A stretch of 64,000 nucleotides of DNA from Sva-07 sp963698565. GTDB lineage: Bacteria > Actinomycetota > Acidimicrobiia > Acidimicrobiales > Ilumatobacteraceae. Below, piece after piece: positions 19,033-28,815 of the stretch; position 1 is the first letter of the stretch, and every line of letters starts with the position of its first letter. The position numbers were made by a program, and so were the translations under genes. Location: the NCBI GenBank assembly GCA_963698565.1, contig CAVORH010000006.1:124001-188000 (forward strand), read 5' to 3'. The notes beneath the pieces were generated by a model. That model was not told where the DNA came from, made no database searches, and was given only the letters and a program-made list of their open reading frames with translations.

Positions 19033-20211
19033 GATCCCACTCCGGCTGCCAGACGTTCCACTGCGGCGTCGATCACGTCGAGTTGCTTGCAGCAGGCGAA
19101 CCGGACCAGATGGCGACCGTGTTCGGGCCGGGCGTAGAACACCTCGTTGGGGATGGCGACGACACCGCAGCGGGCGGGCAGCGAACGGCAGAAGGCCATG
19201 CCGTCGCCCGACGGATCGACGGGTCGGATGTCGACCGTGGTGAAGTAGGTCGCCTCGGGGACGTACGTGGTGAAGCCGGCGGCTCGGAGTCCGACGACGA
19301 GGTGGTCGCGGGCCGTCTGCAGGTCGGCGGCGAGACGCTCGAAGTAGTCGTCGCCGAGGCCGAGACCGACCGCCATCGCCGGCTGGAACGGGGCGCCGTT
19401 CACGTAGGTGAGGAACTGCTTGGCGGTCTTCGCCGCGGTGACCAACGGCTCGGGGCCCGACATCCAACCGATCTTCCAGCCGGTGGTGTGGAAGGTCTTG
19501 CCGCCCGACGAGATCGTGAGTGTGCGATCGAACATGCCGGGGAGCGTGGCCAGCGGGACGTGCGGACGTCCGTCGAACAGGAGGTGCTCGTACACCTCGT
19601 CGGTGACCACGATCAGATCACGGTCGAGCGCCACCTCGGCGATCAGCTCCAACTCGACACGGTCGAACACCTTGCCGGTGGGGTTGTGCGGCGTGTTCAC
19701 CAGGATCAGCTTGGTGCGATCGGTGACCGCCGAACGCAGGTCGTCGGGATCGAACACGTACCGCCCCGTTGCGTCGGGGGTGAGGAGCACCGGAACGGCG
19801 CGTGCACCGGCGAGCGCGATCCCGGCCTGGTAGCTGTCGTACATCGGCTCGAACACGACGACCTCGTCGCCGGTGTCGAGCATGCCGAGCAGCGCTCCGG
19901 CGAGCGCCTCGGTCGCACCGGCGGTGACCACGACCTCGGAGGCCGGATCGAGCTCGATGTCGTAGAAGCGCCGCTGGTGCTCGGCGATCGCCTGTCGCAG
20001 CTCGAGCGTGCCCGGGCCCGGTGGATACTGGTTGACACCACCACGGATCGCCGCGACTGCGGCATCGAGCACCTCGGCGAGGACCGTCGGTGTCGGGGAA
20101 CCCCTGCCCGAGATTGATCGCACCGGTCTCGACGGCGAGCGCCGACATCTCGGCGAAGATCGTCGTGCCGAATCCGGCCAGCTTGCCGGTCAGCGGGTTC
20201 CGAGGAGACAC
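19029..20211 (-). CDS. Methionine/glutamine-type aminotransferase (YbdL/KAT-like), one frameshift
   Basis: About 390 residues of a class I aminotransferase. The N-terminus from the GTG at 20211 has GAINLGQGFPDTDGP, the KAT-family start. PLP site: SSGGKTFHTTGWKIGW. Other motifs: NTPHNPTGKVF, VVTDEVYEHLLF, and the C-terminal VRFACCKQ. The frame breaks near 20090, right after FPDTDGP, and continues with TVLAEVLDA. Loss of 8 bases between two copies of GACGG would explain it exactly. The enzymes use glutamine or methionine as amino donor. It is coupled to the omega-amidase downstream, forming the glutamine transaminase/omega-amidase pathway used in methionine salvage. Confidence 0.78.
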
Positions 20212-20260
20212 GGTCGCAGTGTAGGCGAACCGTCCGATGGGCCGCTCCCGAGTCGTACGG

Positions 20261-21592
20261 TCAGACGCGATCGCGCTCGTTGCGCGCGGCGCCGATCGGG
20301 CCCGCTGTAGCCACGACCTGTCGAGGCGGGTCGACGTCCTGCACGCTGTGGACGTCGGCGAGCCGGTGGACGACACCGGTCGACTTGGCGCCGTACATCG
20401 CCTCGTCGGCGGCACGTACGAGATCGTCGAGCGTGGTGCCATGGCGCGGGAACAGCGCCGCTCCGATGGCGGCCGTGACCGTGATGTCCTCGGCGATCGG
20501 TGTGCCGCCGAGCAGCCCACCGATGCGTTCTGCACTGGCACGCACGCCGGAGGCGTCCTCGACACCGGGCAACAGGATCACGAACTCGTCACCACCCCAG
20601 CGGGCGACGACATCGGTGTCGCGGACCGCATCGCGCAGCCGCTTCGCAGCCGCTCGGAGCACGAGATCGCCGAACTGGTGGCCCAGGGTGTCGTTGATCT
20701 GCTTGAAGCCGTTCAGGTCGATCAGCATCACGCACACACCGGTGTTGAACCGTTCGGCCGCCAACAACGCCTCGTCGGTGACCCGCTCGAACTCGCGCCG
20801 ATTGGGCAGGCCCGTGAGATCGTCCGTGGTCGCTCGACGCTCGAGCGTCCGACGGTCGAGGAGGAACGTCCAGCCGGCGAGCGCGGCCAGCACACTCCCG
20901 AGTGCGAGCAGCAGGAGGGAACGTCCGGCACCATCCCCCAGCAGCCCGGCGTTGTCGGCGATCGTCGCCGTGACGCGAACCGACCCGCCGTCACCTGGGA
21001 GCGACAGGGTGTCGATCACGACCACTCGGCCGTCGGCGCTCACGGGCCCGACTCGATCGACGCCCGCTGCGCCGCCGCCTCGTACGGTCGTCAGCGCGAT
21101 CGTGACGATCGCCTCGTTGGCCTCGATCGTCGCCGCTGTGACCGGCCCGATGAGCGCGGAGACGGGGACCCGCAGCACCGTGGTGACCTCACCCTTGCGA
21201 GCCACGGCGAGCAGCGTCCCCGTTGCATCGTCGACCACGATGACCGGTCCGCCTCGCTCGACGGCGGCGCTGACCCCGTCACCGAACGCCGCCGTGGCGG
21301 TGAGATCACCGGCGGTGCAACGGTCCCCGGTGGCGGAGATGAGGCATGCCGACGCCTCGTTGCCGAACGAACTGGCGACCGTCGCTGGTTCGGTGCCTGC
21401 CGACGCAGCGTCGACCACGGCGAGCGCTCGGGCGATCGTGCTCCGCACGGACTGATCCGCGAGCAGCACCGTCGACGTCACGCGGGCCTGCTGCTCGGAA
21501 CGCTGCTCCGAACGCTGGTTGAACATCGACACCGTCGTCGCCACGAGCAGCACGACGCTGCCCACGAGCGCGCCGAGCCGAATCAGTCTCAT
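20261..21592 (-). CDS. Membrane-bound diguanylate cyclase (GGDEF)
   Basis: 443 residues. Membrane helix 1 spans about residues 4-22, then a 200-residue extracytoplasmic sensor region, and helix 2 about 225-247. The GGDEF domain follows: DDLTGLPNRREFER, LNGFKQINDTLGH, and the active-site loop RWGGDEF. An inhibitory RxxD site (RDTD) lies 5 residues before GGDEF, so product feedback is expected. It makes cyclic di-GMP. The ATG overlaps the frame-corrected stop of the upstream peptidase-like gene (ATGA), so the two may be expressed together. Confidence 0.92.
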   Translation of the reverse strand: MRLIRLGALVGSVVLLVATTVSMFNQRSEQRSEQQARVTSTVLLADQSVRSTIARALAVVDAASAGTEPATVASSFGNEASACLISATGDRCTAGDLTATAAFGDGVSAAVERGGPVIVVDDATGTLLAVARKGEVTTVLRVPVSALIGPVTAATIEANEAIVTIALTTVRGGGAAGVDRVGPVSADGRVVVIDTLSLPGDGGSVRVTATIADNAGLLGDGAGRSLLLLALGSVLAALAGWTFLLDRRTLERRATTDDLTGLPNRREFERVTDEALLAAERFNTGVCVMLIDLNGFKQINDTLGHQFGDLVLRAAAKRLRDAVRDTDVVARWGGDEFVILLPGVEDASGVRASAERIGGLLGGTPIAEDITVTAAIGAALFPRHGTTLDDLVRAADEAMYGAKSTGVVHRLADVHSVQDVDPPRQVVATAGPIGAARNERDRV

Positions 21593-22899
21593 GAGCGCTC
21601 ATCGGCGTGATCGACGAGAAACTTGAGGAAATCCTGACGAATTCGTTCCCCGTCGACGATGGCGGTGATGGCGGTGGCGGTACCGAGTCCGGACCTCTCC
21701 GGGAAGACGCCATCGGCGATGAACCCGGCGTTCCAGGTCGGCGGCGGCATCGATGGGCCCCTCCGACCAGCCCGCAGGGAGGTCCGACAACGTCAGGAGT
21801 GCCTCCTGCGCCGCCGCGGTCGAGTCGATGCCGGACGCTTCCCCGTCGTCCTCGGAGCCACCCTCGGAGTCGTCGAGGGTGAACGTCGACGATGCGATCA
21901 GCTGGTTGCCGCCGAAGTCGGTGACGGTGATGTCGACGTAGTACTCGAGGCCGGGGTCGAGTGCCTCGAAGTCGTACAGGAGCGTCGGGAGGTCGGCGAT
22001 CCCGAGCGTCTCGTCTTCGTTGTACTCGAGGCTGAAGTAGGCGCCGAAGTACAGCGAGGCGTCGACGATGTTGTCCACCACCGCGGGCTGAGCCTCCAGC
22101 GGGATGTTCGGCCCCGCCTGGTAGTACGCGGCGAGGAACTGACTCCACGATGCCGCCGCCGGGATCTGGAGATAATCGGCGTCGAGCAGCTGCTGATTCG
22201 GCGGGAAGTAGATCGAGACACCGGTGGAGCTCGCCGGCAACATCAGCTACGGCCTCGTGTCGGAGATCGGGGTGACTCGCTCGTGTCGAATGCGGTTGCC
22301 TGAACCTCGAACCCTTCGACGAACGCGACGCCGAGCGCTTCGGGGTCGGGGGTCGGATCGCTGGCGATGACGTCGAGCGCACCGTAGTCCCACCCGTGCC
22401 CCGGCTCCAGCTCATCGGATGCGAGCATGTAGTCGGCGAAGGGCGCCAGCGAGTCGGGGTCGGCCATGTCGATCTCGCCCAGATCGGCGATCTCCGTCAG
22501 CTGGTTCGGCTCGACGTACAGGAGCTTCGCCGTATCCCAGTCGTCGAGGTTCGCGACGGGTGTGTCGGTGTACTCGGCCGAACGATCGACCAGGGCGACC
22601 ACGTTCACGTCAGCGGTCGAGCCGATCGCCACCATCTCCTCGATGTCGGCGAGCATGTCCTCTTCGAGGTTGGTGTCCGACAGGGAGTAGACGAGGTAGG
22701 TCCACTCGACGGGTGCCTGCGGCTCGAGGTCCAGCCCGAATCCTCCGCCGCTCGACCGGGTCCCCGACTCGTTCACGGCGGTGTCGACGGACGAGTCGAC
22801 CGCTCGCGATTCGTCGTCAGCGGAGCCATCACTGCCCCCACTGCAGCCGGCCGCTGCGATCAGGAACAGCACCAAGGTCAACCGGCTCGTTCTCGTCAT
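21589..22899 (-). pseudogene. Clostripain (C11)-like lipoprotein, frameshifted and lacking the catalytic region
   Basis: The N-terminus (ATG at 22899) is a lipoprotein signal with lipobox AAGC. WTYLVYSLSDTNLEED, VNVVALVDRS and LGEIDMADPDSL match the start of clostripain-family peptidases, and STGVSIYFPP matches their C-terminal half. The family's catalytic His (in an HGGG-like motif) and Cys (in DACLM) are not found. LAPFADY runs straight into MLASDELEPGHGWDY, as if a segment between two similar FADY-like sequences were deleted. Frames shift near 22250 and 21740; after the second, the protein ends in FLKFLVDHADERS and its TGA overlaps the cyclase start. Real decay, or collapse during assembly, are both possible. 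Confidence 0.6.
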
Positions 22900-22945
22900 G
22901 GCGGGAGAACCTAGGTGCTCCCGTCGGCAACCACGCCATGAAGAC

Positions 22946-22977
22946 GCGAGAGCGGCACCCGAAGATGCCGCTCTCGC
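22946..22977 (-). terminator. 12-bp perfect inverted repeat downstream of the repeat-protein gene
   Basis: Arms gcgagagcggca (22946-22957) and tgccgctctcgc (22966-22977) with an 8-base loop, 24 bases after the minus-strand stop at 23001. There is no clear U-run. Confidence 0.65.
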
Positions 22978-23000
22978 TGTTGCTGGCCGCTGGGTATCGG

Positions 23001-26000
23001 TCAGAGGTATCCGGCGACGTCGACGATGACGTTGGCCGTCGCCGAGGTGTACACGCAGATCGTGCCCGTCGCCGACAACGTTGCGAACACCTCGTTCGCA
23101 ACGTTCTCACCCGCCGAGTAGTTCACACTCGACGTGAACGGAACCGTCCCACACGGATACACCGTCGCATACCCACCGGCGACCGGATCGGCAATGGTCA
23201 CATTGGCAACCACCGCCGTCGCGTCGGCCGGCACACCACCACGACCGGCAACGGGAACCTGCACGAACTGCCCACCCGACACCGGACCGGTGCCCGTCGA
23301 ACAGCCCATCAGCAGCAACCCAACCAGCCCGGGTGTCCGCCAACCGCACCGGGGTCATCGCCATGTAGTCCGACCCCGCCCCGACGTATCCGGCGACGTC
23401 GACGATGACGTTGGCCGTCGCCGAGGTGTACACGCAGATCGTGCCCGTCGGCGACAACGTTGCGAACACCTCGTTCGCCACGTTCTCACCCGCCGAGTAG
23501 TTCACACTCGACGTGAACGGAACCGTCCCACACGGATACACCGTCGCATACCCACCGGCGACCGGATCGGCAATGGTCACGTTGGCAACCACCGCCGTCG
23601 CGTCGGCCGGCACACCACCACGACCGGCAACGGGAACCTGCACGAACTGCCCACCCGACACCGGACCGGTGCCCGTGAACAGCCCATCAGCAGCAACCCA
23701 ACCAGCCCGGGTGTCCGCCAACCGCACCGGATTCAACGACACCAGATCCGACACCCGTCGGGACGAACCCGGCGACGTCGACGATGACGTTGGCCGTCGC
23801 CGAGGTGTACACGCAGATCGTGCCCGTCGGCGACAACTTCACGAACAGCTCGTTCGCAACGTTCTCACCCGCCGAGTAGTTCACACTCGACGTGAACGGA
23901 ACCGTCCCACACGGATACACCGTCGCATAGCCGCCGGCGACCGGATCGACGATCGTCACGTTGACGACCGCGCCGTTCGCTCCGACCGGCACACCACCAC
24001 GACCAGCAACGGGAACCTGCACGAACTGTCCACCCGACACCGGACCGGTGCCCACGAACAGCCCATCAGCAGCAACCCAACCAGCCCGGGTGTCAGCCAA
24101 CCGCAGCCGGACTCAACGACACCACGTCGAACCCCTCACCCGGTGGGGCGACAGGGGGCGGCGTGGGCGTCGGCGTGCGGTCGATCGGTCGTACCGCCGG
24201 TCGTACCGCCGGTCGTTCCGCCGGTCGTTCCGCCGGTCTGTACCGCCGGTCGACAGCACCGTCCACGTGTAGTCGGTCGGGAGGCCCTCGGTCGTCACCG
24301 TCGGTCGCATACACCGTGAAGGTGTGCTCGCCGACTGACGTGGGGTACGTCATCGGGCTCTCGCACGGCTCCGCTCCGAGCCCATCGAGCTCACAGACGA
24401 AATCCATGTCCGGCTCGACGGCATCGAACTCGAATGTCGCCGATGTGGCAGAGGTCCCGTCTGCGGGCGCCGACGTGATCGTCACCATCAGATCGGTCGC
24501 CAGCACCTCCCACGTGTAGCTGGTCGGTGGGCCGTACAGTCACATCATCGGTGGCATACACCGTGAAGGTGTGCTCGCCGACCGCCAAGGTCGGAGTACG
24601 TCATCGGGCTCGTGCAGCTCTCCTCATCACCCTCATCGAGCGTGCAGAGGAAGTCCACACCCTCCTCGACGGCCTCGAACTCGAATGCTGCCGAGGTGTC
24701 GTAGGTCAGCTCTTCGGGCTTCTCTGTGATCGACACCGTCAGATCGGGCGCCACCACCGTCCACGTGTAGACGGTCTGCAGGCCCGCAATTCCGCGGTCG
24801 GTCGCATACACCGTGAAGGTGTGTTCGCCGAGCGCAAGGTCGGGATACATCGTCGGGCTCGTGCAGGGCTCCGGTCCCAGTTCATCGAGCTCACAGACGA
24901 AGTCCACGTCCGGTGCGATCCAGATCGATCCGATGACGGGCTCGAACTCGAATGTCGCCGATGTGTCAGTGGTCTCGTCTTCGGGCGCAGACGTGATCGT
25001 CACCATCAGCCGGGCGAGGTCGGCATTCTCATTGAGCCTCTCGACCATGGCCTCCTGGTCGTCGCACGATTGCGTGAGGACCGGATCGATGAAGAACCCC
25101 TCACCGGTTTCCGGATCGACCACGACCTCGTTCTCGTGGAGGTAGTTGATCACCGAGCGGACGTCGTCAGCCATCTGGGTGAACCCGGCGACGTTGGTCA
25201 GCTCGCTGGTCGACGCTCCGGGAACGATGTCGATGAACTCGACACGATTCGAGGACTGGAGTCCGACTTCCACGTCAGCGTTCCGACGTCGAGCCACGTC
25301 GTGCAGCCACTGAAGACCTCGGACCGGGTGTAGCTCGAAGTCCCTGTAGTCGACGAACTCGGGTTGGCGGTCACCGGCGAACAACCCGTCATCGTTCGCT
25401 ACGGAAGGCAGTGTGGTGACGTAGCCCCAGTTGGCGACGTCACCATCGTTGGCAGCGGTGCTGTTGTAGTACTCGATCGTGTCGATCGTGACCGGCACCG
25501 ACTTGCCGGACGCAGTGCCGATGGCGGCAGCAGCCAACATCCAGTTGTCGAATCCACCGGAGCCCTGTTCGATCCATGCCGGGTTCTCCAGTGGGTACTC
25601 GACAGTCGGCGGCGGGCCAGCGATCCAGTGAGGAATGGTCCCGGTGTCCATCAGGCCACCCGGTTCTCCCACCTCAGTCGGCCCGTCGGGCGGCGCCGGA
25701 GGGGGCGCCGGGTTGGTCCCTTCTGTCGCAGCGTAGATGGCAGCCTGATCGGGCGATGCGTCGATCGCAGCGCCGACGGGGACGCCGGTGTCGGGATCGT
25801 TGGTCCAGGTCGTGATCCGTCCGGCACCGTCGAGCGTGATGTCGTCCGCAGTCGCGAGCCGGGTCCCGACTTCGGCGAGCTTCTTCCACAGCACTTCATC
25901 GGACGTTCGAACGAGATTCAGCCGCTCGAGCTCGACCTCCGACGCATACGACTGGAATTCCGTCTGCGGCGCGCAGGCGGTGTCTTCCGCCACGGGGTCG

Positions 26001-26386
26001 CCGCCGTCGAGGGAGGCCTCGCCCTGCAGTGGAACGAGATACACCTGTGGCCCATCCAGGCCCAGATTGGGCGTCGACGGGAGGTCGGGGCTGTCGGGGT
26101 CGGAGGGGTCCGAGGGAATCGGCTCGTACGAGATCGGCTGGACACAGGTCACTGCGACCGGGTCCACCTCACCCACCTCGTAGAACGTCTCGGACAGGAT
26201 CGGAACACCGTCTTCGTCACGCAAGATGACGAAGAGATCGGCATAGATGTCACCCGTGGTACTGCTGCCCCCACCGGCGCCCCCACCGCCGCCTTCTCCA
26301 GGTGCGGCCGAGGCCGGTGGTGGAAGGACCAGGATCATCGATGCGGCCAGGCCGGCGAGCCCGCCGATCAGTGTCGACTTGCGCAT
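23001..26386 (-). CDS. Large secreted repeat protein (about six frameshifts)
   Basis: The ATG at 26386 has a strong AGGAGGAG site 4 bases upstream. Residues 1-28 are a Sec signal peptide ending ASAAPG. A unique region of about 430 residues follows, with a Gly/Ser-rich start and no domain I recognise. Then come four Ig-like modules of about 75 residues (pattern VTITSAP, SATFEFE, VDFVCELDE, HTFTVYATD, TWTV). A GGTT-type linker precedes three near-identical modules of about 126 residues (LADTRAG, VPVAGRGGVP, VTIADPVAGGYATVYPCG, VNYSAGENVANE, TICVYTSATANVIVDVAGY). The gene ends right after the last module. Frames shift near 24590, 24535, 24235, 24110, 23755 and 23300. A surface-exposed or adhesive role is inference. 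Confidence 0.7.
23007..24120. repeat. Three near-identical direct repeats, 379-bp period
   Basis: The sequence ccggcgacgtcgacgatgac recurs at 23011, 23390 and 23769, exactly 379 bases apart. The copies are almost identical over most of their length. 379 is not a multiple of three, so each copy is in a different frame. Copies differ by local single-base indels (cgtcgaac against cgtgaac; cgcagccgg against cgcaccgg). Confidence 0.92.
24187..24247. repeat. 12-bp tandem repeat, five units
   Basis: Units of ggtcgtaccgcc or ggtcgttccgcc; the fifth is 13 bases (ggtctgtaccgcc). In the expected frame it encodes a Gly-Gly-Thr-Thr linker, and the extra base breaks the frame. Confidence 0.88.
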
Positions 26387-26637
26387 GACTCCTCCTCTGC
26401 GGGATCCCACTCTCGTGGTCACCCGACGTCTCGAACGACGGAGAAGGGTCCCCAGACCGAAGAACCTCCGGACGTCGTGACCTCAGGAATAAGGGCCTTC
26501 CGAACCCTGAATCGAGAGCGGACGAACCGTCTCGACCCCTTCAGGCTCCACCGGCGTTCATCGGCGACACAGGGCAGAAGGTCCCGGTGTGACCAACGTT
26601 GCTCCGTGTGTTCGCAAACGTCCGTCGGAAAACAACT

Positions 26638-26666
26638 GAGGGGCCTTCCCATCGGGAAGGCCCCTC
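26638..26666 (-). terminator. Rho-independent terminator after tRNA-Arg
   Basis: Perfect 13-base arms (26638-26650 and 26654-26666) with a 3-base loop. On the minus strand they are followed by GTTGTTTT, 10 bases past the tRNA 3' end. Confidence 0.88.
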
Positions 26667-26675
26667 GGTGTCCTG

Positions 26676-26748
26676 CGCGCTCGGAGAGAGTCGAACTCCC
26701 AACCGCTTGATCCGTAGTCAAGTGCTCTATCCATTGAGCTACGAGCGC
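26676..26748 (-). tRNA. tRNA-Arg (ACG)
   Basis: 73 bases. Acceptor GCGCTCG pairs with CGAGCGC; anticodon loop CTACGGA gives ACG. CCA is not encoded. Its wobble A is the substrate of TadA, encoded at the left edge of the window. Confidence 0.96.
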
Positions 26749-26814
26749 CGGTTTGTGACGGGCGACAGTGTAGGCGGAACTTCGCCGCGTTGCAGCGGCC
26801 TCGATGCGGCGAGT

Positions 26815-28239
26815 TCAGCCGCCCCAGGGGCCCCAGCCACCCGCCCGCTGATACAGGGTCAACGCGGCGCGGGCGTTGAGGGTGGGGTCGTAGAGCTGCT
26901 CGGGCGACGTGATGCCGAGGTCGCCGAGCCAGCTGCGGTGCACACTCCAGTAGATCTGGAACACGCCGTAGCAGCAGTTGTTCTTCGCCGTGGCGCGGAA
27001 GTTGCTCTCGCGCCAGGCGATCTCGAGGGCTCGCTCCTCGAGTTCGTCCGGCCAGACGGCCCGGACGATCGCCTGGACCTGGTCGGCGGTCGCGTTCGAC
27101 GAGGCAGGCGGCGCCACCGTGGTGGTCGGAGCGATGGTCGAGCGGGGCGTGGTGGCAGTCGGCTTCGTCGCAGTGCTGCGCGAACCCGACGAGGACGCGC
27201 CGCTCGGTGCCGGCGTGGTCGCAGGCGCCTGCGTGGTCGCGGGCGTCGTGGCGGGTGGGGGCGGCGTGCGCGCTCCGATGGGCAGGCAGATCGTGCGGCC
27301 CGGATACAACGGCGTGTCGGATGTGGCGTCGTTGACGGCGAACAGATCAGCGATGTCGACGCCCGCGCCATCGGCGAGCCGGATCCAGAAGTCGCCGGCG
27401 ACGATCTCGTACTCGGCCCCGCAGCGCGTCTCGGCCAGCGATTCGGACTTCGGCGACGCCGTTGCGGTGGAGGCCGGCTCGGTGACAGCCGGCTCGGTGG
27501 AGGCCGGCTCGGTGACAGCCGGCTCGAGCGCTGCCGCCGGCTCCGTGGCGGCGGACGCCGAGGCTGCGGTTCCGGCGCCGGCCGACGTGTCGGTGTTCGA
27601 CGCCGCGGTCAGCGGTGCGGCAGTGTCGGGCGCGGTGAGAGCGTCGGCCGTCGGGTCCGAGGCGACCTCGGTGGCGGGGATGGCCAGTGCGGACGGTGCG
27701 TCGGCGGTGCGGAGCGCGTCGTTGCTGTCGGAATCAGAGGTGAACGACATCGCGACCGGAACGAGCAGCGTGAGGACGACCGCCACGCCGCCGAACCGGG
27801 CGAGGAGCGGATCGACGCCACCTCGTGGGCGATCGACGGGTTGCTGCCAGCCGTCGTCCCACGCGCCGGAGACGCCTTCGTCAGCAGTGTCGTCGTCATC
27901 CAGCCACGGGGCAGACGCTTCGACCTCGAGCGCCGCGTCATCCGATGCTGACGGCCTCGGTGTGATTCGTTCTCCGGTCGGCGCGAAATGGGACCGTGTC
28001 GCTCCGGCGTGCGTCCGGGTCGCTGACCGACCGGTCGAGTTCCACCAACGTCGTGCGGCGGCACCCAGACCGGGGACAGCGGCGTCACCGAGGGCGGTGT
28101 CGTCGTCGGTCTGATCCGTGGCCCGCTCCGGCCGCCAATCGGCGGCGTCTCCCCAGAAGTCACGACTGGGGTCGCTTCCGGGATCCGACGGTGCCAGCTC
28201 ACGCCAGCGATCGGCGTCGGGGTGGGGTTGGTCGGTCAT
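26815..28239 (-). CDS. Membrane-anchored LysM and lysozyme-like (SLT) cell-wall protein
   Basis: 474 residues. A cytoplasmic acidic region (1-150) is followed by one membrane helix (VAVVLTLLVPVAMSF). A Thr/Ala/Pro-rich stalk with a 10-residue repeat (EPAVTEPAST) comes next. A LysM-like peptidoglycan-binding module follows (YEIVAGDFWIRLADGAGVDI cited by ends YEIVAGDFW and DIADLFAVN; PLYPGRTICLP). A second Thr/Pro stalk leads to a C-terminal transglycosylase/lysozyme-like domain (EIAWRESNFRATAKN, CCYGVFQIYWSVH), with the expected catalytic Glu in WRESNF. It probably remodels peptidoglycan at the outer face of the membrane. It stands alone, read towards tRNA-Arg. Confidence 0.85.
   Translation of the reverse strand: MTDQPHPDADRWRELAPSDPGSDPSRDFWGDAADWRPERATDQTDDDTALGDAAVPGLGAAARRWWNSTGRSATRTHAGATRSHFAPTGERITPRPSASDDAALEVEASAPWLDDDDTADEGVSGAWDDGWQQPVDRPRGGVDPLLARFGGVAVVLTLLVPVAMSFTSDSDSNDALRTADAPSALAIPATEVASDPTADALTAPDTAAPLTAASNTDTSAGAGTAASASAATEPAAALEPAVTEPASTEPAVTEPASTATASPKSESLAETRCGAEYEIVAGDFWIRLADGAGVDIADLFAVNDATSDTPLYPGRTICLPIGARTPPPPATTPATTQAPATTPAPSGASSSGSRSTATKPTATTPRSTIAPTTTVAPPASSNATADQVQAIVRAVWPDELEERALEIAWRESNFRATAKNNCCYGVFQIYWSVHRSWLGDLGITSPEQLYDPTLNARAALTLYQRAGGWGPWGG
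27466..27525. repeat. 30-bp tandem duplication in the LysM protein stalk
   Basis: Two identical 30-base units starting ggtggaggcc; they keep the frame and encode the EPAVTEPAST repeat. Confidence 0.85.
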
Positions 28240-28466
28240 GGTGGGAGTGGTCGAGTCGGTCGACGAGCTTCACGCTCAGCGATCGGATGCGCCGGTACAA
28301 CGAGCCGGTGCAGTGGGTTGCAGAACGTTCTATCTCGTTCGTCATCAAACCGCAACATCAGCGACATGAGAACGACACACGTGTCATTCGGTGAGCCCGC
28401 CGACGGCCGTGAGCGATCGCGTCGGAAACGAACGACGACCGGCGCGCCCGAAGGCGACGCCGGTCG

Positions 28467-28558
28467 TGGCGGAGAGGGTGGGATTTGAACCCACGGATCA
28501 CATTGCTGCGATCAACGCCTTAGCAGGGCGCCCCATTCGGCCGCTCTGGCACCTCTCC
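28467..28558 (-). tRNA. tRNA-Ser (GCT)
   Basis: 92 bases including encoded CCA. Acceptor GGAGAGG pairs with CCTCTCC; long variable arm; anticodon loop CTGCTAA gives GCT. Confidence 0.95.
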
Positions 28559-28595
28559 TGGGAGCCCCGGAGTGTAGCCCGGTAACCTCGGGACC

Positions 28596-28678
28596 GGAAC
28601 GGTGGCAGAGTGGACGAATGCAGCCGCCTTGAAAGCGGCCGGCCGCAAGGCTCGGGGGTTCGAATCCCTCCCGTTCCG
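28596..28678 (+). tRNA. tRNA-Ser (TGA)
   Basis: 83 bases without CCA. Acceptor GGAACGG pairs with CCGTTCC; anticodon loop CTTGAAA gives TGA. It is divergent from tRNA-Ser(GCT), 37 bases away. Confidence 0.95.
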
Positions 28679-28815
28679 CGGATGTGATGAGCCAAAGCCC
28701 AACCACCGGTGCCTTCGCTCATCGCGGGCATCATCGTGTCGCGATCGAGTTGCCGGTGAACCGGCCGCGTCGCGGCACGGTCGATCGCCACCACCGGTGC
28801 TGACAAGATGACCAC

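Noticed and set aside
15790..19137. Open frame of over 1,100 codons on the plus strand
   Set aside because: It is an antisense shadow of the ABC exporter, acetyltransferase and omega-amidase genes. High GC leaves long stop-free frames, and its composition is Arg/His/Asp rich with no domain.
23007..24120. CRISPR-like array
   Set aside because: The repeats are 379 bp, coding and directly adjacent; there are no short repeats with unique spacers and no cas genes.
24187..24247. Origin-type iterons
   Set aside because: The 12-bp repeat lies inside a coding linker and codes for Gly/Thr; no replication gene is close.
28467..28678. tRNA-Ser pair as integration site of a mobile island
   Set aside because: No integrase, no partial tRNA copy and no direct repeat near either gene.
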